Source: Pseudomonas arsenicoxydans
GTDB lineage: Bacteria; Pseudomonadota; Gammaproteobacteria; Pseudomonadales; Pseudomonadaceae
NCBI RefSeq assembly: GCF_006438915.1
Contig: NZ_RCZE01000015.1
Coordinates: 62,001 to 126,000 of the forward strand
DNA: 64,000 nucleotides
Direction: 5' to 3'
Each line of letters opens with the position of its first letter. Position 1 is the first letter of the stretch. The notes beneath the pieces are model-generated. The model ran no database searches and was not told the origin of the DNA. It saw only the letters and a list, made by a program, of their open reading frames with translations. This document shows positions 23,888 to 32,723 of the stretch, in pieces. The translations under genes and the position numbers were made by a program.

Positions 23888-25872
23888 GCAGTGGCTCCCT
23901 TCATGCCCAGTGCTTCACGCACCCGGCTTTTCACCTTGACCCGATAACGCCGATCCAGCGCCGCCAGTAACCCACCGAAACCAGTCAGCAAGCCACCGAA
24001 CCAGATCCAGCGCACGAACGGTTTGACGTGAACGCGCACGGCCCAGGCGCCATCACCCAGCGGTTCGCCGAGGGCGACGTAGAGGTCGCGGGTGAAACCG
24101 GCGTCGATCCCGGCTTCGGTCATCACCGAATTCTGCACGGTGTACAGGCGTTTTTCCGGGTGCAGCACGCTGACTTCCTTGCCGTCGCGGATCACCCGAA
24201 TGGTGCCCTTGTCGGAGGTGAAGTTCGGGCCTTCGAAGTGCTTGGCTCCTTCGAACACGAAGTGATAACCGGCCAGGTCCATGGACTCGCCCGGCGCCAG
24301 GCGCAAGTCGCGCTCGGCACTGTTCTGGCTCGACAACACGACACCCAGCGCGCACACGGCAATGCCGAGGTGAGCAACCTGCATGCCCCAATAGCTGCGA
24401 GTCAGGGTCGGCAGGCCTTTGATCAGGCCTTTGTGACGGGTCTTGTCGAGAATATCCCGGACACCGGCGAGCAATACCCAGGCCGCGAGCATGAAGGTCG
24501 CGATCACCGCCCAGTTGAAATCGCCATAAGCGACGCCGGCGATCACGGCCAACGCAGCGCTCCCCAGCAATACCGGGGTCAGCATGCTCATCAGCCATTT
24601 GACCGGGGTGTCTTTCCAGCGCACCAGCATCCCGACGGCCATCACCACCATCAGCAACGCCATCAACGGAATGAACAGCGCGTTGAAGTACGGCGGGCCG
24701 ACGGACAGTTTGGCGCCGGTCATCGCGTCGAGAATCAGCGGGTACAAGGTGCCGAGCAGGATCATCGAAGCCGCCACCACCAGCACCAGGTTGTTCCCCA
24801 GCAGCAGGGTTTCCCGGGACCAGAGGTTGAAGCCGACCTGGCTCTTGACCACCGGTGCCCGCAGGGCGAACAGCGTCAGCGAACCGCCGACCACAAACAG
24901 CAGGAAAATCAGGATGAACACACCGCGCTCAGGGTCGGACGCAAACGCGTGAACCGAGGTCAGTACGCCGGAACGCACGAGGAACGTACCGAGCAAGCTC
25001 AGCGAGAACGCGGCGATGGCCAGCAACACGGTCCAGCTCTTGAACACGCCACGTTTTTCCGTGACCGCCAACGAGTGAATCAGCGCCGTACCGACCAGCC
25101 AAGGCATGAAGGAGGCGTTTTCCACCGGGTCCCAGAACCACCAGCCGCCCCAGCCGAGTTCGTAATAAGCCCACCAGGAACCGAGGGTGATACCAATACC
25201 GAGGAAGGCCCAGGCGACGATGGTCCACGGGCGCGACCAGCGTGCCCACGCCGCATCGAGGCGACCGCCCATCAGCGCCGCAATGGCGAAGGCGAAGGCC
25301 ACCGAGAAACCGACATAACCCATGTACAGCATCGGCGGGTGAACGATCAGGCCGATGTCTTGCAGCAACGGATTGAGGTCGGCGCCATCACTCGGCACTT
25401 GCGGCAGGATGCGCTTGAACGGGTTGGACGTGAGGATCAGGAACAGCAGGAAACCGGTGCTGATCATGCCCATCACCGCCAGCACACGGGCCAGCATGAC
25501 CTGCGGCAATTGCCGGGAGAATACTGATACTGCGAAGGTCCAGCCGCCGAGGATCAATGCCCACAACAGCAATGACCCTTCGTGTGCGCCCCACACTGCA
25601 CTGAATTTGTAGTACCACGGCAAGGCGCTGTTGGAGTTGCTGGCGACGTAGCCGACCGAGAAGTCGTCGGTCATGAACGCGTAGGTCAAGCACCCGAAGG
25701 CGAATACAAGAAAGGTGAACTGGCCCCAGGCAGCGGGTAGAGCAAGGCTCATCCACAAGCGGTCACCGCGCCAGGCACCGAGCAACGGCACCACGGCTTG
25801 AACCAGCGCGAAACACAACGCCAGAATCATAGCCAGATGACCCAGCTCCGGGATAAAGATTGCAGAAGTCAT
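23884..25872 (-). CDS. ccmF: Haem lyase subunit CcmF
   Basis: A 662-residue inner-membrane protein with about fifteen membrane segments. It carries the tryptophan-rich WWD domain (GWGGWWFWDPVENASFMPWL) and conserved histidines, for example in IVHPPMLYMGYV and WGAHEGSLLLWAL. With CcmH and CcmI it ligates haem delivered by CcmE to apocytochrome c. Length and motifs are complete. Confidence 0.96.
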   Translation of the reverse strand: MTSAIFIPELGHLAMILALCFALVQAVVPLLGAWRGDRLWMSLALPAAWGQFTFLVFAFGCLTYAFMTDDFSVGYVASNSNSALPWYYKFSAVWGAHEGSLLLWALILGGWTFAVSVFSRQLPQVMLARVLAVMGMISTGFLLFLILTSNPFKRILPQVPSDGADLNPLLQDIGLIVHPPMLYMGYVGFSVAFAFAIAALMGGRLDAAWARWSRPWTIVAWAFLGIGITLGSWWAYYELGWGGWWFWDPVENASFMPWLVGTALIHSLAVTEKRGVFKSWTVLLAIAAFSLSLLGTFLVRSGVLTSVHAFASDPERGVFILIFLLFVVGGSLTLFALRAPVVKSQVGFNLWSRETLLLGNNLVLVVAASMILLGTLYPLILDAMTGAKLSVGPPYFNALFIPLMALLMVVMAVGMLVRWKDTPVKWLMSMLTPVLLGSAALAVIAGVAYGDFNWAVIATFMLAAWVLLAGVRDILDKTRHKGLIKGLPTLTRSYWGMQVAHLGIAVCALGVVLSSQNSAERDLRLAPGESMDLAGYHFVFEGAKHFEGPNFTSDKGTIRVIRDGKEVSVLHPEKRLYTVQNSVMTEAGIDAGFTRDLYVALGEPLGDGAWAVRVHVKPFVRWIWFGGLLTGFGGLLAALDRRYRVKVKSRVREALGMKGATA

Positions 25873-25875
25873 CTA

Positions 25876-26331
25876 TTAACCCTCTTTCGCAGGAGTAGGT
25901 GCCGACATGCCGCTGTCTTTCAGGGCCTTGGTCACTTCCGGCGGCATGTATTTCTCGTCGTGCTTGGCCAGCACTTCGTCGGCCACCACCACGCCGTCGG
26001 CGTTGATTTTGCCCAGGGCGACAATGCCCTGCCCTTCACGGAACAGGTCCGGAAGAATGCCGCGATAGGTGATGGTCACGGATTTGTTGAAGTCAGTGAC
26101 GACGAATTTGACGTCCAGCGAATCGCCGGAACGTTGCAGCGAACCTTTCTCGACCATGCCACCCGCCCGAATACGCGTGTCTTGCGGCGCTTCGCCGTTG
26201 GCGATCTGGGTCGGGGTGTAAAACAGATTGATGTTCTGCTGCAGGGCGCTCAGGGCCAGGCCGACGGCTGCGCCGACCCCCACCAGGATCGCGAGAATGA
26301 TGATAAGACGCTTTTTGCGCAGCGGATTCAC
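25876..26331 (-). CDS. ccmE: Haem chaperone CcmE
   Basis: A 151-residue protein with one N-terminal membrane anchor (residues 9-29) and a beta-barrel periplasmic domain. The haem-binding histidine is H124 in AKHDEKYMPPEV, with the following conserved Y128. The start is GTG (VNPLRKKRL), overlapping the ccmD stop as GTGA; the longer upstream frame is rejected. CcmE carries haem from CcmABCD to CcmF. Confidence 0.95.
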   Translation of the reverse strand: MNPLRKKRLIIILAILVGVGAAVGLALSALQQNINLFYTPTQIANGEAPQDTRIRAGGMVEKGSLQRSGDSLDVKFVVTDFNKSVTITYRGILPDLFREGQGIVALGKINADGVVVADEVLAKHDEKYMPPEVTKALKDSGMSAPTPAKEG

Positions 26332-26504
26332 TTGCCGTTCTCCCGGCGCAGACGACGCGCCTCTTGTTGCAGATACCGCTTGCGGGCCAGGATCGGCGCC
26401 GCCACGTTGAGGGCCAGCACCGCCAGGCAGATGCCATAGGCGGACCAGACATACAGGGCGTGATGGCCCATGGCGAGGAAGTCGCCGAATGAAGCAAAAC
26501 TCAT
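26328..26504 (-). CDS. ccmD: Haem exporter protein CcmD
   Basis: A 58-residue small membrane protein (MSFASFGDFLAMGHHALYVW) with one membrane segment and a basic tail (ARKRYLQQEARRLRREN), typical of CcmD, which helps to release haem-loaded CcmE from CcmABC. It overlaps ccmC and ccmE by four bases each. Confidence 0.93.
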   Translation of the reverse strand: MSFASFGDFLAMGHHALYVWSAYGICLAVLALNVAAPILARKRYLQQEARRLRRENGK

Positions 26505-27256
26505 CGAGCGGCCTCCAGACTGTTCTGTACTTCGGCCTTGACCCAACTGGCCCGCGCTTCGCGCTTGAGCACTTCAAGGCGCATGCGCAGCAACAGGACC
26601 GCGCCGAAGAAACAGTAGAAACCCAGCACCGTCAGCAGCAGAGGCAGCCACATCTCGGCCGGCATCGCCGGTTTTTCGGTGAGGGTGAAGGTCGCGCCCT
26701 GGTGCAGGGTGTTCCACCACTCCACCGAGTACTTGATGATCGGGATATTGATCACGCCGACAATCGCCAGCACCGCACAGGCCTTGGCGGCGCTGTCACG
26801 ATTGCTGATGGCGTTGCCCAGCGCAATAAGACCGAAGTACAGAAACAGCAGAATCAGCATGGACGTCAGTCGCGCATCCCAGACCCACCACGAACCCCAG
26901 GTCGGTTTGCCCCAGATCGCGCCAGTGACCAGCGCCACAGCGGTCATCCAGGCACCGATGGGCGCCGCGCATTGCAGGGCGACGTCGGCCAGTTTCATCT
27001 TCCAGACCAGCCCGACGATCCCGCACACGGCCAGCATCACATAGCAGGACTGCGCCAGCATGGCGGCCGGAACATGGATATAGATGATGCGAAAGCTGTT
27101 GCCTTGCTGGTAATCGGGCGGCGCGAAGGCCAGGCCCCAAACGACACCGACGCCGATCAGCAGCAACGCCGCGACGCTCAGCCAGGGCAGCAGTTTGCCG
27201 CTGATGCCGTAAAACCATTTGGGCGAGCCGAGCTTGTGAAACCACGTCCAGTTCAT
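26501..27256 (-). CDS. ccmC: Haem-handling membrane protein CcmC
   Basis: A 251-residue protein with six membrane segments, the WWD motif WGSWWVWDARLTSM (residues about 120-133) and a conserved periplasmic histidine (H61 in YIHVPAAM). It binds haem and loads CcmE. It lies 72 bases after the ccmB stop, a somewhat larger gap than elsewhere in the operon. Confidence 0.95.
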   Translation of the reverse strand: MNWTWFHKLGSPKWFYGISGKLLPWLSVAALLLIGVGVVWGLAFAPPDYQQGNSFRIIYIHVPAAMLAQSCYVMLAVCGIVGLVWKMKLADVALQCAAPIGAWMTAVALVTGAIWGKPTWGSWWVWDARLTSMLILLFLYFGLIALGNAISNRDSAAKACAVLAIVGVINIPIIKYSVEWWNTLHQGATFTLTEKPAMPAEMWLPLLLTVLGFYCFFGAVLLLRMRLEVLKREARASWVKAEVQNSLEAAR

Positions 27257-27328
27257 ACTGTTTCCATCACGGTTGCCCTTCGCTGTGAAGGGCTGGGTCT
27301 TTACTGGTTAAATTTTAACCAGACCTCA

Positions 27329-27997
27329 TTATTCGCCGACGCTGATCTTCAGGCCAGCAGCTATTGCAAAAGGTGTCAGGGTTATCGCCAGGGCGGTCAG
27401 GCTACCAAGCCACAAGAGATAACCGGTCGCCGGCATGCCCTGCAAGGCTGCCTGCAAGGCGCCACTGCCGAGAATCAACACCGGGATGTACAGCGGCAAA
27501 ATCAGCAGCGCCAGCAACAGGCCACCGCGCTTCAATCCGACCGTCAGAGCTGCGCCCACCGCACCGAGCAGGCTCAGCACCGGTGTACCCAGCAATAAGG
27601 AAAGCAGCAACACCGGCAGACAAGCGGCAGGCAAACCGAGCATCAACGCCAGCAGTGGAGCGAGCAAAACCAGTGCCAGGCCAGAGAAGGCCCAGTGTGC
27701 CAGTACCTTGGCCAAAACCAGAAGAGGCAGGGGGTGCGACGAAAGGACCCACTGTTCAAGCGAACCGTCTTCAAAATCACTGCGAAAAAGCCCGTCCAGC
27801 GAGAGCAGAACCGATAAAAGCGCGGCCACCCAGACCAGTCCCGGAGACAAGGTTTGCAACAATTGAGCCTCGGGGCCGACCGCCAGCGGGAACAACGCCA
27901 CCACGATGGCGAAGAACACCAGCGGATTAGCCAGTTCCGCAGGACGGCGAAACAATAAACGGGCCTCACGGGCGACCAACAGGCCGAAAACACTCAT
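27329..27997 (-). CDS. ccmB: Haem exporter permease CcmB
   Basis: A 222-residue permease with six hydrophobic segments. The pattern AREARLLFRRPAELANPLVF, then FEDGSLEQWVLS after the second segment, is diagnostic. It forms the CcmAB ABC transporter. The ATG at 27997 overlaps the ccmA stop (ATGA); the TTG at 28006 is not needed. Confidence 0.94.
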   Translation of the reverse strand: MSVFGLLVAREARLLFRRPAELANPLVFFAIVVALFPLAVGPEAQLLQTLSPGLVWVAALLSVLLSLDGLFRSDFEDGSLEQWVLSSHPLPLLVLAKVLAHWAFSGLALVLLAPLLALMLGLPAACLPVLLLSLLLGTPVLSLLGAVGAALTVGLKRGGLLLALLILPLYIPVLILGSGALQAALQGMPATGYLLWLGSLTALAITLTPFAIAAGLKISVGE

Positions 27998-28629
27998 ACG
28001 GCCCAATTCCCCAGGTCAATGTCGCGATAGCCGGCCGGCATCCGGCTCAGCGTGTGGTGCGTAGTCAACACGACCATGCCGCCGCGCTCGCAGTGCGCGG
28101 CCAGGTGTTCTTCAAGTTGCGCCACGCCTTGTTTATCGAGCGCGGTGAACGGTTCATCGAGAATCCACAGCGGCGGGCTGTCCAGGTACAACCGCGCCAG
28201 CGCCACGCGACGATGTTGGCCAGCCGACAAGATGTGGCAGGGAACATCCTCGAAACCGCGCAGCCCCACCGCAGCCAGCGCCTCCCAGATCGCTTCATGG
28301 GAAGCCGGGTGATGCAGGGCACAGAGCCAGCTGAGGTTTTCCTCAGGGGTCAGCAACTCCTTGATACCGGCGGCATGACCGATCCACAGCAGGTTGCGCG
28401 CCAGCTCGAAACGTTGCTCATTGAGCGGCTGGCCGTTGAGCAGCACCTGACCGGCGGTCGGCTGCATCAGGCCACACAGCAGGCGCAACAGGCTGGTCTT
28501 GCCACTGCCGTTGGGGCCGCTGATTTGCAACATTTCGCCACTGGCCAGTCTCAAATCGAGATTTTCGAAGAGCAGCCGAAGGTCTCGCTCACAAGCGAGG
28601 GCAACGGTTTGCAGGACTGGGCTGGTCAA
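27994..28629 (-). CDS. ccmA: ABC transporter ATPase CcmA
   Basis: A 211-residue ATPase with Walker A GPNGSGKTS, a signature LSAGQHRRVALARL (LSAGQ, usual for CcmA, instead of LSGGQ), Walker B LWILDEPFTALD and a switch histidine in TTHHTLS. It powers release of haem-CcmE. It is the first gene of the operon; the promoter should lie in the 197-bp gap shared with the divergent fliK-like gene. Confidence 0.95.
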   Translation of the reverse strand: MTSPVLQTVALACERDLRLLFENLDLRLASGEMLQISGPNGSGKTSLLRLLCGLMQPTAGQVLLNGQPLNEQRFELARNLLWIGHAAGIKELLTPEENLSWLCALHHPASHEAIWEALAAVGLRGFEDVPCHILSAGQHRRVALARLYLDSPPLWILDEPFTALDKQGVAQLEEHLAAHCERGGMVVLTTHHTLSRMPAGYRDIDLGNWAV

Positions 28630-28826
28630 GGGATTACGGGCCTTTTGCGGTTCAAGTCGGCGGCGAAGCGGCCGCTAAAGAGATGCAGCATAGATGCATT
28701 GGCGGCCTGTTCTAGAGAGCTGCGTCAAACAATTGCAATGTTTTCGCCACTCCCCGAAAGACGGGCGGCATTATACATGCCATGCCCTACTCTAAAGAGT
28801 GCATTTTCCTCAGGTTGTGACCGCGT

Positions 28827-30419
28827 ATGACAGGCGAAATGAACATCCTTCCGCTACCCCAGACCACGCCCGCGACTTCGCGGCCACTGGTGGTGAGTGG
28901 CGATCTGCTGCAGTTGCTCAAGCCAATGGAGGGCCTGATCGACGTCGGGCAGACCGCCAAGGCTGAAGTACTGTCGCTCAAGCAGACGGATCAGACTTTT
29001 CAACTGCTGCTCAAAGTCACCCTCGACAGCGGTCGCCAGACCACCGTGCAGGCCACCAGCACGCAACCGCTGCCCCAAGGCACCAGCCTGGCGATCACGC
29101 AGCCGTCGGCGAGCAATCTGGCAATCACCGTGCAACAAGCCATCGCTTCCAGCATCGCCACCCTCACCCGCATCGACACGGCGCAACTACCGGTCGGCAC
29201 CTTGCTGCAAGGCAAAGTGTTGACCTCGCAGGTGCTGCCGCAGGTGCCGGGGCAACCGACGGTGTTTCGCTCGATGGTGAGCTTGTTGAACACCGTGCTG
29301 AGCGGCAGCACCTTGAGCATCGACAGCCCGACGCCGCTGCGCATCGGCACGTTGTTGAGCGCCATGGTGCAAGACACCCAGACGCTGAAGTTCGTCCCGT
29401 TAAGCAGCCGCCAGGAACAATTGGCGGTGACACAGCAACTGGTCAGCCAGCAAAGTCGCCAGGGCTCGCTGGATGGCTTGATCAAGGCCCTGCAAAACCT
29501 GCCCTTGCCGTCCGCGTCCGCGTCCGCAGACCAGACTTCCAACGACTTGCGCGCTGCCGTAGAAAAACTCCTCGCTGGTTTGCCGGATGTTCAGCAATTG
29601 AGTACGCCAAAGGGTCTGGCTCAGGCGCTGGCCAACAGTGGTCTGTTCCTCGAAGCGAAACTGCTCACCGGACAGAACCCGACGCTGACTCCAGACATGA
29701 AGGGCGATTTGCTCAAGCTGATCGCGCAACTGACGCCGGGGCTGCCGGCTAACACCAACCTCAATGCAATCATCGCCGCCAACACATTGGTGCAGGCGAT
29801 GCCAAGCTTTGTGCGCAGCGCACTCGGCATGCTCGGCCAGGTCAGCGCCAAACCGCTGCCGACCAGCTTCCCGCTGCCCGAGCGTCTGCTGCAAAGCCAG
29901 GACGGTGAAGGTGATCTGGAGCACTTGCTGCGTTTGGCTGCGGCGGCGGTTTCGCGCCTGCAAAGCCATCAACTGTCGAGCCTGGAGCAAACCGGTCTGA
30001 CAGACGATGGGCGGCTGGTCAGCACCTGGCAACTGGAAATTCCGATGCGCAACCTGCAGGACATCGTGCCGTTACAGGTCAAGTTCCAGCGCGAAGAAGC
30101 CCCCGAGAAAGAACAACCGCACGAACGTCGCGACGAACGTGAGCCCAAGCAACAATTGTGGCGCGTCGACCTGGCGTTCGACATGGAGCCGCTAGGCCCC
30201 TTGCAGATTCAGGCGCAGTTGATCAAGGGCAGCCTGTCCAGCCAACTCTGGGCTGAACGCCCCTACACCGCGAGCCTGATCGAAAGCAACCTGGCCGGGC
30301 TGCGTGAACGCCTGCTGGCCTCGGGCCTGAACGTCGGCGATCTGGATTGCCACCTCGGCAAACCGCCGCAAGGCCCGCAAACCCGTCTCGAACAACGCTG
30401 GGTCGACGAAACCGCATGA
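28827..30419 (+). CDS. FliK-family hook-length control-like protein (second copy)
   Basis: A 530-residue protein with a low-complexity Gln/Thr/Ser-rich N-terminal two-thirds and a C-terminal Flg_hook-like domain (LWRVDLAFDMEPLGPLQIQA, then LIKGSLSSQLWAERPYTASL, ERLLASGLNVGDLDCHLG). Such domains in FliK interact with FlhB to switch export specificity. A conventional fliK is also present at 52646-54028, so this is a second family member. Its ATGA overlap with a stand-alone FlhB-like domain suggests that the two work as a pair. The start could also be the ATG at 28839. Confidence 0.82.
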   Translation: MTGEMNILPLPQTTPATSRPLVVSGDLLQLLKPMEGLIDVGQTAKAEVLSLKQTDQTFQLLLKVTLDSGRQTTVQATSTQPLPQGTSLAITQPSASNLAITVQQAIASSIATLTRIDTAQLPVGTLLQGKVLTSQVLPQVPGQPTVFRSMVSLLNTVLSGSTLSIDSPTPLRIGTLLSAMVQDTQTLKFVPLSSRQEQLAVTQQLVSQQSRQGSLDGLIKALQNLPLPSASASADQTSNDLRAAVEKLLAGLPDVQQLSTPKGLAQALANSGLFLEAKLLTGQNPTLTPDMKGDLLKLIAQLTPGLPANTNLNAIIAANTLVQAMPSFVRSALGMLGQVSAKPLPTSFPLPERLLQSQDGEGDLEHLLRLAAAAVSRLQSHQLSSLEQTGLTDDGRLVSTWQLEIPMRNLQDIVPLQVKFQREEAPEKEQPHERRDEREPKQQLWRVDLAFDMEPLGPLQIQAQLIKGSLSSQLWAERPYTASLIESNLAGLRERLLASGLNVGDLDCHLGKPPQGPQTRLEQRWVDETA

Positions 30420-30745
30420 GAAATCCCAACGCCCCACGCCAGGCCATCGCCCTCAAATACGACGGCAGCCACGCCCCTACCCTCACGGCCAAGGGTGACG
30501 AAGCGCTAGCGGAAGAGATACTGCGGATCGCCCGCGACTACGAAGTGCCGATCTACGAAAACGCCGAACTGGTGAAACTGCTGGCGCGGATGGATTTGGG
30601 CGAGAGTATTCCGGAGGAGTTGTACCGCACGATCGCCGAAATTATTGCGTTTGCGTGGAATCTGAAGGGCAAGTTTCCGGCGGGGCATGATGCGGAGGCG
30701 GTCATGCTGGAGAAGGACATTACTGATCGCGGGGATGACTACTGA
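30416..30745 (+). CDS. Stand-alone FlhB C-terminal-like (FhlB) protein
   Basis: A 109-residue protein similar to the part of the FlhB cytoplasmic domain after the cleavage site: AIALKYDGSHAPTLTAKGDE, then VPIYENAELVKLLARMDLGE and IPEELYRTIAEIIAFAW. The NPTH autocleavage motif and all membrane segments of FlhB are absent. In other bacteria such proteins can replace or modulate the FlhB C-terminal part. It overlaps the fliK-like gene by four bases (ATGA). Confidence 0.88.
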   Translation: MRNPNAPRQAIALKYDGSHAPTLTAKGDEALAEEILRIARDYEVPIYENAELVKLLARMDLGESIPEELYRTIAEIIAFAWNLKGKFPAGHDAEAVMLEKDITDRGDDY

Positions 30746-30855
30746 TCGTTCCCACGCTCTGCGTGGGAATGAAGCACGTGACGCTCTGCGTCAGATTCAA
30801 CAGCTGAACGCGGAGCGTCCCCAGAGGCATTCCCACGCGGAGCGTGGGAACGATC
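30744..30855. repeat. Large palindromic repeat (third class)
   Basis: Arms gatcgttcccacgctctgcg and cggagcgtgggaacgatc at the ends; inside is a further imperfect hairpin (gacgctctgcgtc; gaacgcggagcgtc). It starts inside the stop codon of the FhlB gene and fills the gap to the convergent DUF2802 gene, where it may end transcription from both sides. Confidence 0.88.
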
Positions 30856-30866
30856 TCTGACAGGTG

Positions 30867-31259
30867 TCAGTTCTTGTGAAGCTTGCGCATCAACTCCGCC
30901 TCAGCCTGGGTCAACCCGCAGGACTGAGTCAGTTCATCCACTGTAGCGCCCATTCCGACCAGTCGCGCCGCTTGGGCAAACGACAGGCTCGACGGGTCGC
31001 GCTGTTCCAGTTGCGCCAGTTTGTCCGGCAGCGGGCCGACCACCGCGCGCAGCTCGTGCAGGTCTTCACCCATGCGCACGTTGCCGCGCTGATAGTCGTC
31101 CACGCGTTTGCCCAGGTCCTTGATGCGCTGATCCCGCAGCGCATCGCCCTGAGCCTGTTGCGCGGCGATCAGTCGTTGACCGCGTATGTACGCCAGAAAC
31201 ATCGCCAGCGTGCCTGCCCAGAAAAGGAACAGGACAATGACCGCTACCTCAAGAATCAA
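30867..31259 (-). CDS. DUF2802 protein of the chemotaxis operon
   Basis: A 130-residue protein with an N-terminal membrane segment (VAVIVLFLFWAGTLAMFLAY), a coiled-coil-like region (GKRVDDYQRGNVRMGEDLHE) and a C-terminal helix-turn-helix-like DUF2802 segment (QAARLVGMGATVDELTQSCG, then LTQAEAELMRKLH). Its function is not established; in Pseudomonas it always ends the che operon. The start is TTG directly after the cheW stop, with GGAG in the cheW end as ribosome site. Confidence 0.85.
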   Translation of the reverse strand: MILEVAVIVLFLFWAGTLAMFLAYIRGQRLIAAQQAQGDALRDQRIKDLGKRVDDYQRGNVRMGEDLHELRAVVGPLPDKLAQLEQRDPSSLSFAQAARLVGMGATVDELTQSCGLTQAEAELMRKLHKN

Positions 31260-31745
31260 TCAAATATTCTCCAGATCCGACCATTCTTCTTCGCTCATCA
31301 TCTTGTCCAGCTCGACCAGGATCAGCAGTTCGTTATTCTTGTTGCACACGCCTTGAATGAACTTGGCGGATTCTTCGTTACCGACGTTTGGCGCGGTTTC
31401 GATTTCCGACTGACGCAGGTAAACCACTTCGGCAACGCTGTCGACCATGATCCCGACCACTTGCTTGTCGGCTTCGATGATGACGATACGGGTGTTGTCG
31501 CTGATCTCGGCATTCATCAGGCCGAAGCGCTGACGGGTGTCGATCACGGTGACCACGTTACCGCGCAGGTTGATGATGCCCAGCACGTAGGACGGGGCAC
31601 CCGGGACCGGGGCGATTTCGGTGTAGCGCAGGACTTCCTGAACGCGCATCACGTTGATGCCGTAGGTTTCGTTGTCCAGCTTGAAAGTTACCCATTGCAG
31701 GATCGGATCTTCGGAACCCTTTGCATTTGTCGCTTGATTACTCAT
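31260..31745 (-). CDS. cheW: Chemotaxis coupling protein CheW
   Basis: A 161-residue CheW with the two-subdomain SH3-like fold: WVTFKLDNETYGINVMRVQE at the start, NLRGNVVTVIDTRQRFGL in the middle, and VGIMVDSVAEVVYL later. It couples MCP receptors to CheA. It lies 72 bases downstream of parP and directly upstream of the DUF2802 gene. Confidence 0.95.
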   Translation of the reverse strand: MSNQATNAKGSEDPILQWVTFKLDNETYGINVMRVQEVLRYTEIAPVPGAPSYVLGIINLRGNVVTVIDTRQRFGLMNAEISDNTRIVIIEADKQVVGIMVDSVAEVVYLRQSEIETAPNVGNEESAKFIQGVCNKNNELLILVELDKMMSEEEWSDLENI

Positions 31746-31817
31746 ACCTGACCCCTCGAAAAACCGCCCTGGCGGTGTGTGTTCTGTGCGCCGGCAGTCA
31801 CTGCCGTTGCGTGTTTT

Positions 31818-32696
31818 TTATGTTGGTTTGTGAGCCGGTTTCTTGATACTGCTCAGGTGCTTTGCCCCGCCGCTGGCGATCAGATCGGCCAGCGCGGAAA
31901 CGTCGAGCAAGGCACACATGTGTTCAATCACGGTGCCCGCCAGCCACGGTCGTTGACCACGGTGGCTGCGCCATTTGATTTCGTTGGGGTCCAGGCGCAA
32001 CGAGCGGCTGACCTGATGCACCGCCAGCCCCCACTCATAGCCCTGAACCGAAATGACGTATTGCAGGCCCTGGCGGAAGTCATCGCGGTAGCGGTCGGGC
32101 ATGACCCAACGCGCGGTATCGAGAACTTTCAGGTTGCCGGCCTGGCTCGGAAGAATCCCGAGGAACCATTCCGGCTGACCGAACAGCGGTGTCAGCTCGT
32201 GACCAGCCAATGAATAAATCGAACCGAGGCATACCAGCGGCACCGCCAGCGTCAGGCCGGCCACGTCGAACAACAGGCATTCGAAGGGCTCGGCGGCCCA
32301 CGATGGACGCCCGTCGGTTTCGACCGGAGGCGGCGTGTTGCTCGGTGGGAGATGAACTTCGACGAGCGGCGGCACCAGCGTTTGCAGCAGCGGTGCGATA
32401 GTCGATACCGGCGCGAGGATCGGTGCCGGTGCTTCCATGACAGGTGCTGGTGCTGGTGCTGTTTCTTTCACTGCAGGCGCAACCACGGGTGCAATCACCG
32501 GCGCCGGCCGTGCATCACGCGCCTGTTCTTCGAGCACCGCCAACTGAAACTCGTCGAGGGCACTTTCAGGTTCAATCACTTCGATGGGCGCTTCGATGAC
32601 AGGCGCCAGTTCCTCGGTCGCGTCCTGAAGCAAGCTGTCCAGATAACTCTGGAGCGCGAGTTGCGGGCGAGAGGTGACTTTCACCGGCCGATTCAT
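31818..32696 (-). CDS. parP: CheW-domain protein ParP
   Basis: A 292-residue protein with an acidic N-terminus, a long Ala/Pro-rich linker (residues about 62-130) and a C-terminal CheW-like (AIF) domain (PFECLLFDVAGLTLAVPLVC, then GNLKVLDTARWVMPDRYR). In vibrios and pseudomonads ParP links the ParC ATPase to CheA and stabilises polar arrays. It follows parC closely, as usual. Confidence 0.87.
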   Translation of the reverse strand: MNRPVKVTSRPQLALQSYLDSLLQDATEELAPVIEAPIEVIEPESALDEFQLAVLEEQARDARPAPVIAPVVAPAVKETAPAPAPVMEAPAPILAPVSTIAPLLQTLVPPLVEVHLPPSNTPPPVETDGRPSWAAEPFECLLFDVAGLTLAVPLVCLGSIYSLAGHELTPLFGQPEWFLGILPSQAGNLKVLDTARWVMPDRYRDDFRQGLQYVISVQGYEWGLAVHQVSRSLRLDPNEIKWRSHRGQRPWLAGTVIEHMCALLDVSALADLIASGGAKHLSSIKKPAHKPT

Positions 32697-32723
32697 TTAA
32701 GCACCACGCAAGGAAGGTTCATC

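Noticed and set aside
24028..25527. 499-codon frame antisense to ccmF
   Set aside because: Arg/His/Gln-rich composition typical of antisense frames opposite a membrane protein gene.
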